This document shows positions 1 to 9,056 of a DNA stretch of 20,566 nt, in pieces; positions within the stretch are counted from its first letter, which is position 1; every line of letters starts with the position of its first letter. The DNA is from a virus. Location: positions 3,340 to 23,905 of the IMG/VR virus record IMGVR_UViG_3300030012_004210; one strand, written 5' to 3'. The position numbers and the translations under genes are program-made. The notes under the pieces are model-generated. The model saw only the letters and a program-made list of their open reading frames with translations. It ran no database searches and had not been told where the DNA came from.

Positions 1-312
1 TAGTGGAGCAATATAGTTTTCATACCGTTCCCTAGAAATGATTAATGTTAAATCATCCAGATTCTGAATACCAAATTTGGATAAAATTGTTCCTTGTCCA
101 GAATACCCATCATAATTTTCAACATAAGCTTCAATTGGATACGCACTATTAAATTCTGATTGAATAACTTCCCTTATTACAGTATTTTTGGTTACATAAG
201 TTCTGGGAAGATAAAAAATTTCAACACCATACATCCTCAACTGTTCGTTGACTAAATCCTGTATGAGGTTTTGTTCTGTTTTACTTCCGTTGAGAAAAAA
301 TGGGTTTAACAT
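1..312 (-). CDS. 14: gp14-like neck protein, 3' end cut by window edge
   Basis: The first 104 codons of a T4 gp14-type neck protein, reading off the left edge. The protein begins MLNPFFLNGSKTEQNLIQDL and continues with LRMYGVEIFYLPRTYV and GTILSKFGIQNLDDLTLIIS, which match the N-terminus of gp14 in marine T4-like phages as I remember it. T4 gp14 is about 256 residues, so more than half is missing here. In T4, gp13 and gp14 bind the portal vertex after DNA packaging and form the neck to which the tail attaches. The start at 312 lies two bases after the gp13 stop (TGA, 316-314); an ATG at 317 overlapping that stop runs into TAA after three codons and is not the start. The near-contiguous arrangement suggests translational coupling with gp13, transcribed from the late promoter in front of gp13. 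Family assignment is strong; the C-terminus is not visible. Confidence 0.87.
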   Translation of the reverse strand, partial: MLNPFFLNGSKTEQNLIQDLVNEQLRMYGVEIFYLPRTYVTKNTVIREVIQSEFNSAYPIEAYVENYDGYSGQGTILSKFGIQNLDDLTLIISRERYENYIAPL

Positions 313-313
313 A

Positions 314-1159
314 TCATCCAATCATGTCTAGTGGTGGAAGTTCATAAGTATTACTCATTTTCTCTTTAATTTTATCCAGTTCTAATTGAGCATCATCATA
401 AAGTTGTCTTCCATTAAACTCAATACCACCAGGAAGTTTGACACCCTGGAACTTGATAAGATTTTGTCCCCATTGCCTCTTAATAAGTGCTGTTAGATAT
501 GGTTTAAGGAAAGAGTCATTCCAAACTCTAGAATATGTATCCGGATCCATAGCTTTCCAACAATCAATAATTAAATATTCACCAACTCTTAAATTACTCC
601 AATCAACATCCAGATACATCCTATTCTTTCTCTGGTTAAATCTAATTTGTTTATGGGTATTAACTAGAAAGTTTATAGTTTCAAGATATGTCATCGCCAT
701 TGAATAACTCAACAAATCAGTAGTTCCCCAATAGTAAATATCATTCAAAAACATTTGATATTTAAAACTGAACATATTGGAGGAATTGATGGACTGAGCA
801 TCATCAAATTGAAATACTTTATTGATACCTATAATATCCGGTGGAATCTGTAGATAATTACTATTTTCATTATATGTGAACGTAGTAGCAGTTCCAACTA
901 TGTTTGCAGTAGCTGAAGTAGTAGCTATTCCAACTCCAGTAGTAGGGCGAGCCTTTCCTCTATCAATATCATTTTGAGTAATTTTATACTTTAAGTAAAC
1001 CTGTGAAACTCCATCAAAATGTCTTTCTTGAAAATATTGAACAGCGTCATCTACTAAGTCTTGAATTTGTTCATCTGCAACATTAACTTCAAGAACAGGA
1101 GCTCCCAGCTGTCTTAAACAATAATCAATTAGTTCTTGTCGTGAAGAAGGCTGTGCCAT
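314..1159 (-). CDS. 13: gp13-like neck (head completion) protein
   Basis: A complete 281-residue protein resembling T4 gp13 (about 309 residues), which with gp14 completes the head after packaging and forms the tail-docking neck. The N-terminal run RQELIDYCLRQLGAPVLEVN followed by ADEQIQDLVDDAVQYFQERHFDG is the family signature, and a middle IPPDIIGINKVFQF segment is also typical. The C-terminal half is rich in aromatic and basic residues (KRQWGQNLIKFQGV, PGGIEFNGRQLYDDA). Between about residues 68 and 95 there is a low-complexity Gly/Ala/Thr stretch (VGIATTSATANIVGTATTFT) where T4 has a shorter loop; it reads like the linkers in the giant structural proteins nearby. The ATG at 1159 is preceded by a GATAAATA late-promoter-like box 22 nt upstream, with no strong Shine-Dalgarno sequence. 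gp14 follows after one base. Confidence 0.88.
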   Translation of the reverse strand: MAQPSSRQELIDYCLRQLGAPVLEVNVADEQIQDLVDDAVQYFQERHFDGVSQVYLKYKITQNDIDRGKARPTTGVGIATTSATANIVGTATTFTYNENSNYLQIPPDIIGINKVFQFDDAQSINSSNMFSFKYQMFLNDIYYWGTTDLLSYSMAMTYLETINFLVNTHKQIRFNQRKNRMYLDVDWSNLRVGEYLIIDCWKAMDPDTYSRVWNDSFLKPYLTALIKRQWGQNLIKFQGVKLPGGIEFNGRQLYDDAQLELDKIKEKMSNTYELPPLDMIG

Positions 1160-1181
1160 TTATATTACAATACTTTTTATC

Positions 1182-1189
1182 TATTTATC
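1182..1189 (-). promoter_or_regulatory. T4-type late promoter box upstream of gp13
   Basis: On the minus strand this reads GATAAATA, one mismatch from the T4 late consensus TATAAATA and in agreement with the relaxed NATAAATA form I recall being proposed for cyanophages. It sits in the 90-bp gap between the coiled-coil gene and gp13, and its end is 22 nt from the gp13 ATG. The same box occurs at comparable distance before the fibre gene and, as TATAAATA, before gp8. It would be used by host RNA polymerase carrying a gp55-type sigma factor. Confidence 0.7.
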
Positions 1190-1224
1190 AATACTTGACA
1201 AGAACTAATTTTATGTGTAAAATA

Positions 1225-1248
1225 CCTTTGTTAGGGTTCAAGACAAGG
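1225..1248 (-). terminator. Possible weak terminator hairpin after the coiled-coil gene
   Basis: Directly after the stop codon of the 77-residue gene the minus strand can fold CCTTGT against ACAAAGG (six pairs with one bulged base, an 11-nt loop), followed by TATTTTA. The stem is short and AU-rich and the U-tract is interrupted, so it is a candidate only. Its position between an upstream unit and the gp13 late promoter fits a partial terminator or mRNA 3'-end stabiliser. Confidence 0.3.
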
Positions 1249-1249
1249 C

Positions 1250-1483
1250 TTAGCTATCTTTAAGAACCTTAAGAAGCATATTCTTGATATCATTGATATC
1301 ACTTCTAACATCAGTTAGTTGATTCTCTAAGTTATTAATTCTTTCTTTATCAGAAAGAAGTTTCTTTCTATTTTCAATATAGGTTAAGTATTCAGTTTCA
1401 TCCTTATTGAGAATAGCTCCAGTCTCCTCATCTCTGAAGAGACTCTTACTATCCTTTACAGGTATAAGTCTTTTATTATGCAT
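1250..1483 (-). CDS. Small coiled-coil virion-associated protein (hypothetical)
   Basis: A 77-residue protein with no firm named homologue. The N-terminal part contains SLFRDEETGAILNKDETEYL, a pattern (arginine-aspartate, then TGAILN) I associate with small conserved proteins beside the neck genes of marine T4-like phages. The C-terminal part is a clear coiled coil: heptad core positions are I49, L52, L56, V59, I63, I66, L70 and V73, all branched or aliphatic, with charged residues between. Isoleucine at both a and d positions is compatible with a trimer. The ATG at 1483 lies inside the end of the DUF4815 giant gene, with 8 bp of overlap, and an AAGAG sequence lies 9 nt before it, so translation is probably coupled. 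It lies where T4 encodes fibritin (wac), itself a trimeric coiled coil, but any equivalence is inference from position and heptads. Confidence 0.83.
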   Translation of the reverse strand: MHNKRLIPVKDSKSLFRDEETGAILNKDETEYLTYIENRKKLLSDKERINNLENQLTDVRSDINDIKNMLLKVLKDS

Positions 1484-4400
1484 AAGATATAACTCTTAGA
1501 TTTTTAATCATTGGAGGGAAAGCTTGGTTAGTAGAAGTACCAATCAGTTTAATTCTCAAGGAATTAAATGATGATAAACGATCTACACTAAACTTATATT
1601 CCTTATATTGAGATCTCATTGAGAGTGGAACTAAACTATCTACTTTTGATACTTCATTATCAGTGGTACCATCATTTAAATTAGTGTTAATGACAGAACC
1701 ATTAGGTTGTACATTGTTGTAACCTGGGAATGGAGTAAAGATAGTATCAAGAACATCACCTTTTGGATCTAAAGCGTAGAAAGCTCTAACATCAGCTTGA
1801 TTGTGTATGTAAGCATCTATGTAAAGTTCTATAGATGTTCCTGGATTTCCAAGTTGAATATTCTTGGTTACATAAGAGAAACTATTCTTATCATTTCTCA
1901 CACCTTTAACATCAAAGTCATTGATGTAATCAGTAGTTACTTCATTTACTCTGTTAGTCGTAAATATTATAGAAGAATTATTCAAATCAACTACTGGTGT
2001 GATTCTTGAGTCAATGGTTGATAAATTGAAGTTTGCTGTAAATGATTTATTTTGTGGGAACTCTGTCAAGAAGGTAGTTTCATTGATTTTGGATGCAACA
2101 ATTCTTGGAGAATCGAAAACAGTACTACTATTAATACTCATTGGTTCAGTTCCCTTATCAGTAAATGAAATTTCATTACCAGAAATACTAGTACCACTAA
2201 CTGTTCTAGAAGTAGCACTGATTGATGTTCCGTTTGGTGTGATTGTATTGATGTTTGGTCTAATTTTTTCAAATTGAATATTATACGTGGACCTACCATT
2301 AACACCACCACCTTCAAATTTTTGATTGAAGTGTAGTTCTGGGAAACTTGAAGAACTTGTTCTATTGGTTCCATTCTGAGACATATCAATCTTCACATGA
2401 TAAGAATCGAGAGTTATTGGATTATTAATAGTAACTCTATTTAATTCATGAGTTTTATTAATTCTTCTCAGAGATACTCCATTAAATTCATATTTTTCAA
2501 CTAAATCATTAATACTGAAAGAACCAACTAAACTATTATCAACTCCTCTAGTAATTCCAGTTAAAGTATTTCCAGAAGTTCCAGTGTAAGAAATAATCTC
2601 ATCACCAATTTTTATATAACCTGGATTTGTCGTAGCAACACTTACATTTTCAAATTGAGTCAAATTAGATACATCAGCAACTGATATTGGAGAAGTATCT
2701 GAAATACTATATGATGCGGTTAGAAGTGTTGGGTCAATGTCTCCAACAATGTCACTTAATGTTGCAAGATTCGTCTCCGAATGCATCCCGTGATTTCTAC
2801 AGAAAATCTTGAGATGGAGTCCATCAGTATCAACTCTGATTGGTGATACGGGAACAATTCCACTTCCAAAACTTGCTTCGTGATTTAATGTTGTTGTAAT
2901 ACCACTACTATTCACATAAGTCAATGTATTATTGGCGAGTGTTCCAAACTCACCTTGAACATTGGTAATAATAAGTTCGTTTTCACCAAAAATGTTTGAA
3001 ACGGATAGTCTAATTCCAGTTCCAAGAGTTATAGTTCCCAAAGAACTTGGTGTTACAACATCACCTACTCTATAACCAACTCCACCATTAACAATGGATG
3101 CAGAAGAAACACTTCCATTGTTAACAGTTATATTAGCAGTAGCATTAACACCATTACCCGTAACTGATGTAAGTGCAACATCATTAAATACAAAACTTCC
3201 AGAAGAAGGTGTATAACCAACACCAGCATTTGTGACTGTTAATGCTGATGTTGCGGAACCAGCAAATCCAACAAAATCACCGGTGGCTTGTGTGAGATTT
3301 TGTGTGACAGTGTTTCCTGGTACTAAGTTACTTAAATCGGAATTTACAACAGTTGTTCCAAGACCAACCCTGATTGCATATGGATCAGTAATTGCGGCAT
3401 CTTTTCCAATAAATTCAATATCTTTATTTAAATCTGGATTGAATAGTTGTACATTTCCATTCGAAACAAAATCACATCTAAAGAGTTCGAACTTCAAGTC
3501 TTCATACTGACTTGGTGTCCATGTAGAAGCATTTTGTGATTTAAATAGTGATCCGAGAAGTGGTTGTGTAGATACTAAAGTTTGAGAAGCTTCTGGTTGA
3601 TTAATTGTAGAAATATCAACCTCACCAAGTCTAGAAATCCAAACTGTATATCCAGGTGAATTAGCTAACAATACGATTGCATATTCTCTTCCAGATTCCA
3701 AATAAACTGGGGATTCAAATGTAAACTTTGTAGCGATACTACCATCAACTGATGGTGTAATTTCTTGAGGATTTTTTACTACTCTTGAATACGCTAGAAT
3801 TTTTTTGGAAGGAACTCCTAATTCCATTTCTCTAATATCAAAAGCTACCGGAATATTATCGGTTGGAACTGATTCGAAGAATACATCACAAGAAGAAACA
3901 AAAATTCCAGTTTCGTCATCAACAGTAAATGACTGTGCTAGAGGGTCAAAAAATCTTCCAGTAAGGCCTTCGGTTGGAGGTGTTACTACTTCCGGAGTTC
4001 CAGGAATGACTTCGAAAATCGGTACCTGTTCTCTAGTAACATTTCTGGTAGAAAGTGTTACCTCTTGAGTTGTGTCAAGATCTCCCTGAGAGTAGAAAAT
4101 TTCATCAGCAGCTGTTGTATATGAAGATGATCCTTCAATTTTACTATTAGTTGGGCTACTGGTGAGCCTCATTTTATTTCTACCTGTTGAGAAAGTCGGT
4201 AATGATGTATTTCTAGAATCTGGTACTCTATAACAACCAATTAAGGAACCAACTCTATCAGTTACAAGTCTGAGATTAGATACTGTTGCTATAGCACCAC
4301 TTGTCTCACCTTGTAATGTCATCCCACTCTGAAGATATCCTGAATACTCTGGAGATCCCTCGTCAGCTAAACTAAAAGTATCTACGTTAAGAATTGAAGA

Positions 4401-7400
4401 TGTTTCTGAATAACTTGATGGGATAGTATTGTTTCTATCATAAGGATTATTTACATACGTATCAGTTGGATTGTTGTAAGGTCCGCTCTTATGATTAGAT
4501 GAAGCTACTCTGAATGTCATTACTGGAAGACCAAATCCTGCTCCAGGAATTACTTGTCTTGCTGCAACTGTGTTACTACGAACAGTCTCTCCAACTTGGA
4601 ATGTGCCAGAAACCATTTGAATTTCAATCAATTTGTTTATACAGAATCTAGATACATCAACTTCATCCCAGAAAGGATAAACTCTTGTATAAGGTTTCAT
4701 TCTTTTTGCAGTGAACTCAATATTACGAGTTCTCATATTTGCGATAATTTCGCGTTTGACAATCCTATTTCCAAGAGATTCTGTTGTTGTCTCACCTTCA
4801 GTAATTATAGTTTCGACACCAGTTTGAACTACACGGTCGGGTGTTGCTGGTTGTATTACTACTTCATTTAAAGTAGTTCCAATCTCGACCATGAAATTAG
4901 GTGGAACACCTCCACCACCCCACCAGGGTCGACCATGAATAGCTTCAAACTCTTCCGGAGTTCCTTGTCTCCAAGTCCCATCTTCTAACACTTGCTCACG
5001 ACCACCGAACTGGAACAGCTGAGCTCGGGTCCAATTGATATCATCTAGAGCTGTAGCTCCAACTTCAAGTGCACCACCATCATCATCAATTACCGTTGGA
5101 ATTGCACCAACTCTTGGAGCAGCTTCAAGATCAACCTCTATTTCAACATTAATTGGTTCTATATCTACAGTATTAACTCCACCCTGAATGTTTCTTGGTT
5201 CTATAGTTATAGTATCAATCCAAACATCAACGGTGGGTTCAAAGGACAATATTCCTTGATAGAAAGTAACTAAAAATGGAGTAACAGATTCAGCTCTTGT
5301 GGAGAATGGTTGACTTAACCAAGATACTTCTGTATAGTCAAGAGAAACTACCTGATTAGTTCTTCTAATACCATCACCTAAAATTGTAGAAAATCTGGTA
5401 TCATCGTTTGAATTACCTTCTGTAGCAAGGCTCAAGTTAATCGCAGTTGTGTAATGTGAAGGTCTCAATATTTGTTGTTTTTTATCAATAGCATTTTTAA
5501 CACCAATTCTAGAGTCTTGAAGATCTCTAGAATTAAAATTATCAACAGCTATACCTGATTTGAAACGATTCAACCCATTTTCGTCAGGAGTGAACTGATT
5601 AATTGTTTTTTGTTCTAAAGTGTTAAGGGCAGTATAGTATTCGAGGTTATTAATTCTCCTTTCCAATTTTGAGATATCTCGCATTTGATATCTCTTATGG
5701 TTGATGAATGATACTGTAGCATTTTCAACTCTATAGAGATATGCTGGAAGATATACGTTAGCGATTTCCATCGATCCACTATCAATCTTGGGAAGAGTGG
5801 GAATATCTGATGGAATTCCTTTTTTGACCGTAAAATCACCTTTTTTAGTAATTAAAATTCTGTCATATCTTGGAAGATAATAGGAATAATCTACTGTGAT
5901 TGATTCATTTGAAGCCAAAATGTCTTTAGAACTATGTTGACCTCCATTAAATGATCTCCCAAAAAATTCAAATGGAGATCTAGAACCCTCAACTACATTA
6001 AAATTAGAAGTGCGAAGTCTAGCGTCAATAATATCTGAACATCTAATTCCAGATTTAGTTGCCCCAATTTCTGTCGAATAATCAAAATTATCGTATGAAT
6101 TTATAGTTGTAATATCACCAGTATCTGAAGAATCATATGAAGCTGATTCATAATATACAATAATTTTTTTAGTCGGTGATATTACATCCTTATTTCTAAT
6201 AATTCGAGAATAGTCATAGAATGTTTCTTCCTGACCACGATCTAAGGAGAATCTAGAAGTTATATTTTTACTTCCGATATTTAAATTAGATACTACTGCA
6301 GTAACTCCTGAAGAAGTAAATGTTACAACTTCACCATTTTCAAATGTGTTTTGGTTTTCGTATATAAAGTTGATTGAAGTATCACTCTTTCTAAAAATGT
6401 ACTTAGCTAAAGCTCCACTAATACTTCCAACAATCTGTTCAGAAATAATCAGATCATTGGTTGTAGATGTAGAACCACTCATCAAAGAAGTTGTCATACT
6501 TGATGATTCTGGATCACTGGTTGTTTTTGATTCAAATACTCCAAAAACTCTAACAACATCAGGAACATTTAAAGAAATTTGTGAGTCTTGAACCCTACTA
6601 CCAAAAGGATAGTTTCCATAAGAAAGACCATCATTCAATGTTGTTGCTCCTACACCAGAATTTGATTGAGAAGACTTGTTTATAATAATAGATGATGATG
6701 TATTATTTACTTTTACCTTTTCGGTTATTTTATCCTTTCTGAGAGTGGTGACTAATTGGGCACTACCACTTCCTGACAATCCATTAATGGTAAGGGTTGT
6801 ACTTCCGGAACCAAATGTCAATTTGGATGCCGTTAATATTTCTGTACTACCATCGTCAAGAATTAATGTATATCTTTTCTGGGTATATGGGAGGAAAACT
6901 TCATTTTCACCGGCGGTTATGGTATTCGTAGATCCATTCGTAATTGTTATACTATAAGGTCTTCTTATAGTTAATGTTGCATCATTTAACGATACATTGG
7001 AAATATTTTGTTTGGGGAATGAACTGTAGAGAGTTCTGTTTGAGGAAGTATTACCACTTGCGGATGATTGTTGGAATGTAGTTCCTAATACAGAAAGATC
7101 GTTAACTTCAATCGCAGTAGATGGTAATGCACCATCTACAAAACCAGAAACCGTAGTTATACCGGAAATTGTAATTTGTGTTTGTGTTACACTCTCTACT
7201 TTCGCAAAAGATTGGAAATCTAAAGAAGCTCTTTGATATCCTAAAAGTTCACCACTATCTACAACTCCAAGGAAGTTCGCATTTGGTGATGATACTGTAG
7301 AAATTCCATTACTAGCAGCTGTAATTGACGCGTTACCAATTACTAATCTTGAAGAGGGAATAAAATTAGCGCTAAATGTTTTTGCCGATCCAACAATACC

Positions 7401-9050
7401 ATGCATCGATTGGAAATCGGATATTTTATAATTAGTAACTTCTCTGGTTGATCTGGAATTATCCTCTACTCCATTAAACAGGAGTCTCTCACCCTCTACA
7501 AATTCTCCATCAACATCATATGCTGTAATTGCTGTTCCAACAACAGAATGTCTTAAATAACCGGTAGCTCCACTAGTTTTACCTTCAATTTGTGTTGGTA
7601 TTGTAAGAGAAACTGATTCATTTACAGTAATATCTGAATATTTACTAATGTCCCATAAAGAAATATTCCACTTATTTAATGCTGGATAAGTGGAATCATA
7701 TGAACCGGATTTTAAATTGAAGTCATAGAGTCTGGCAATACCAATTTCTTTTCCCGCAGGAACTGTAAAATTAGTTCCAACTCTATCACTTCTCATACTG
7801 ATAGTATAAGAAGTGTTAATTCCTGCCGATGGGCAACCATTAACACTATTAACAACAAAGGATGGCCCAAAACCAAAATTTATTCCCTGATCTTCTAAAG
7901 TTTTAGTTGTTCTTGGTTTTTCAAAATCAATTAAAGTTGGGGCTGATGTATCAACTTCAAATCCTCTTACGTAAGCCTTTCCTGGAGAGATTTTGTAAAT
8001 ACCGATATCGTCCGAAGGAACATTTCCTGTAGGTGTTAATTGATTTGCACTAAACAAACCCCTATTACCAAAACCATTATTTAAACTATCAACAACATTA
8101 GTTACAAAATCTTTTACATAGTAATTTCCAGATTCTTCAAAAGTTCTTCTTGCAAATTCTTCAGCAATAATATTATATTCAGAATTTCTTATTATACTTC
8201 TTATAGTGCCATTATCGATAGTTGATAATTGGACAAAATTTTGATCATTAAAATCATCTAGATTTTTTTTAATTAATTTTGCAGTTATTTTTAATCTATC
8301 TGCACCAGGTGCCGTGTAATTATTAAATCCCTTCGCATTATCATTTAACGTATCATCTATGTCTGAGGAAATTATTTCCTCAACAACATTAAATCCAATT
8401 CTATAACTTGGACTATTTGTATATTGATCTAAGATCAATGTTTGATCACTAATTTGAACAAAAGTTCCTCTTAAAAAATATACTCCAGAAGAAATACTGA
8501 AAGAAGATCCAGTTGCCGAAGCATTTTGAGATATAGCTTTAGCAAATCCCTCTCCAGCAGAAATAAAGGTTGTAGCGTAATTGATACTAATATCAGTTAA
8601 CAGAACTTCATCATTAAGAAATGTTGATGTCGATAAATCGACTGAACTACTGTTAATATAATCAACATATAATGTATAATTTCCTTTTTCCGATTCAAGG
8701 TCTGTAATGTAATTGACAACTTTTGCTGTTACTCCTGATGTTGCGCCAGTAATTGTTTTTCCGATTAACTGTTCAACATACAGTGAAACGGGAACTCCAA
8801 GGTAACTCTGATCAATCTGAATACAATTATAATTCCTCTGATAGGAAACTCCACCAGGAATAACCATAGAACCTTCTTTAAAAAGGTGTTCACCAACATT
8901 TTCTACCTGATTTTGGAGAATTGATTGTAATGTCGTTAGTTCTCTAGCTTGAATCGGATATCCCGGTTTAAACAGAACTTTATAGTAGTCTTTTTGCGAG
9001 TCAAAATCGTCAAAATAGGGGGCGACGTTGAGATTAGTTTCCTGTGGCAT
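1476..9050 (-). CDS. Giant DUF4815-containing virion structural protein (2,524 aa)
   Basis: The N-terminus (MPQETNLNVAPYFDDFDSQK, then YYKVLFKPGYPIQARELTTLQSILQ) is the hallmark of DUF4815 proteins, structural proteins of marine T4-like and other myoviruses, probably of the baseplate or fibres. A helical segment at about residues 1120-1150 (ISKLERRINNLEYYTALNTL) is characteristic of the end of that region. Further landmarks are FSTRAESVTPFLVTFYQG near 1250, MRTRNIEFTAKRMKPYTRVY near 1440-1460 and DPLAQSFTVDDETGIFVSSC near 1700. Beyond 1900 come beta-type modules shared with the neighbouring proteins: GVGY turns near 1940 and 1990, an FCRNHGMH turn and a GDEIISYTGTSGNTLTGITR hairpin near 2150. 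There is no signal peptide or membrane segment. It starts 6 bp after gp8 ends, without its own late promoter, so it is probably co-transcribed with gp8. It ends in two adjacent stop codons (TAATAA), overlapping the next gene. It occupies the T4 gp9-gp12 slot; the exact role is unknown. Confidence 0.9.
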   Translation of the reverse strand: MPQETNLNVAPYFDDFDSQKDYYKVLFKPGYPIQARELTTLQSILQNQVENVGEHLFKEGSMVIPGGVSYQRNYNCIQIDQSYLGVPVSLYVEQLIGKTITGATSGVTAKVVNYITDLESEKGNYTLYVDYINSSSVDLSTSTFLNDEVLLTDISINYATTFISAGEGFAKAISQNASATGSSFSISSGVYFLRGTFVQISDQTLILDQYTNSPSYRIGFNVVEEIISSDIDDTLNDNAKGFNNYTAPGADRLKITAKLIKKNLDDFNDQNFVQLSTIDNGTIRSIIRNSEYNIIAEEFARRTFEESGNYYVKDFVTNVVDSLNNGFGNRGLFSANQLTPTGNVPSDDIGIYKISPGKAYVRGFEVDTSAPTLIDFEKPRTTKTLEDQGINFGFGPSFVVNSVNGCPSAGINTSYTISMRSDRVGTNFTVPAGKEIGIARLYDFNLKSGSYDSTYPALNKWNISLWDISKYSDITVNESVSLTIPTQIEGKTSGATGYLRHSVVGTAITAYDVDGEFVEGERLLFNGVEDNSRSTREVTNYKISDFQSMHGIVGSAKTFSANFIPSSRLVIGNASITAASNGISTVSSPNANFLGVVDSGELLGYQRASLDFQSFAKVESVTQTQITISGITTVSGFVDGALPSTAIEVNDLSVLGTTFQQSSASGNTSSNRTLYSSFPKQNISNVSLNDATLTIRRPYSITITNGSTNTITAGENEVFLPYTQKRYTLILDDGSTEILTASKLTFGSGSTTLTINGLSGSGSAQLVTTLRKDKITEKVKVNNTSSSIIINKSSQSNSGVGATTLNDGLSYGNYPFGSRVQDSQISLNVPDVVRVFGVFESKTTSDPESSSMTTSLMSGSTSTTNDLIISEQIVGSISGALAKYIFRKSDTSINFIYENQNTFENGEVVTFTSSGVTAVVSNLNIGSKNITSRFSLDRGQEETFYDYSRIIRNKDVISPTKKIIVYYESASYDSSDTGDITTINSYDNFDYSTEIGATKSGIRCSDIIDARLRTSNFNVVEGSRSPFEFFGRSFNGGQHSSKDILASNESITVDYSYYLPRYDRILITKKGDFTVKKGIPSDIPTLPKIDSGSMEIANVYLPAYLYRVENATVSFINHKRYQMRDISKLERRINNLEYYTALNTLEQKTINQFTPDENGLNRFKSGIAVDNFNSRDLQDSRIGVKNAIDKKQQILRPSHYTTAINLSLATEGNSNDDTRFSTILGDGIRRTNQVVSLDYTEVSWLSQPFSTRAESVTPFLVTFYQGILSFEPTVDVWIDTITIEPRNIQGGVNTVDIEPINVEIEVDLEAAPRVGAIPTVIDDDGGALEVGATALDDINWTRAQLFQFGGREQVLEDGTWRQGTPEEFEAIHGRPWWGGGGVPPNFMVEIGTTLNEVVIQPATPDRVVQTGVETIITEGETTTESLGNRIVKREIIANMRTRNIEFTAKRMKPYTRVYPFWDEVDVSRFCINKLIEIQMVSGTFQVGETVRSNTVAARQVIPGAGFGLPVMTFRVASSNHKSGPYNNPTDTYVNNPYDRNNTIPSSYSETSSILNVDTFSLADEGSPEYSGYLQSGMTLQGETSGAIATVSNLRLVTDRVGSLIGCYRVPDSRNTSLPTFSTGRNKMRLTSSPTNSKIEGSSSYTTAADEIFYSQGDLDTTQEVTLSTRNVTREQVPIFEVIPGTPEVVTPPTEGLTGRFFDPLAQSFTVDDETGIFVSSCDVFFESVPTDNIPVAFDIREMELGVPSKKILAYSRVVKNPQEITPSVDGSIATKFTFESPVYLESGREYAIVLLANSPGYTVWISRLGEVDISTINQPEASQTLVSTQPLLGSLFKSQNASTWTPSQYEDLKFELFRCDFVSNGNVQLFNPDLNKDIEFIGKDAAITDPYAIRVGLGTTVVNSDLSNLVPGNTVTQNLTQATGDFVGFAGSATSALTVTNAGVGYTPSSGSFVFNDVALTSVTGNGVNATANITVNNGSVSSASIVNGGVGYRVGDVVTPSSLGTITLGTGIRLSVSNIFGENELIITNVQGEFGTLANNTLTYVNSSGITTTLNHEASFGSGIVPVSPIRVDTDGLHLKIFCRNHGMHSETNLATLSDIVGDIDPTLLTASYSISDTSPISVADVSNLTQFENVSVATTNPGYIKIGDEIISYTGTSGNTLTGITRGVDNSLVGSFSINDLVEKYEFNGVSLRRINKTHELNRVTINNPITLDSYHVKIDMSQNGTNRTSSSSFPELHFNQKFEGGGVNGRSTYNIQFEKIRPNINTITPNGTSISATSRTVSGTSISGNEISFTDKGTEPMSINSSTVFDSPRIVASKINETTFLTEFPQNKSFTANFNLSTIDSRITPVVDLNNSSIIFTTNRVNEVTTDYINDFDVKGVRNDKNSFSYVTKNIQLGNPGTSIELYIDAYIHNQADVRAFYALDPKGDVLDTIFTPFPGYNNVQPNGSVINTNLNDGTTDNEVSKVDSLVPLSMRSQYKEYKFSVDRLSSFNSLRIKLIGTSTNQAFPPMIKNLRVISYA

Positions 9051-9056
9051 AATTCT

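Noticed and set aside
1195-1200. TTGACA on the plus strand as a -35 box
   Set aside because: No -10 element or plus-strand gene follows at a sensible distance; the next sequence is the antisense of the coiled-coil gene.
2138-2389. An 83-codon minus-strand open frame inside the DUF4815 gene
   Set aside because: It is out of frame within a well-supported long gene, has no start signal and resembles nothing recognisable.
2770-2815. FCRNHGMH in the DUF4815 giant as a second copper site
   Set aside because: The Cys-His-Met spacing differs (Cys-x2-His-x-Met), no upstream His strand of cupredoxin type is visible, and NHG[LM] is a recurrent turn in these giants (also IYYPNHGLNLND in the other one) without Cys.
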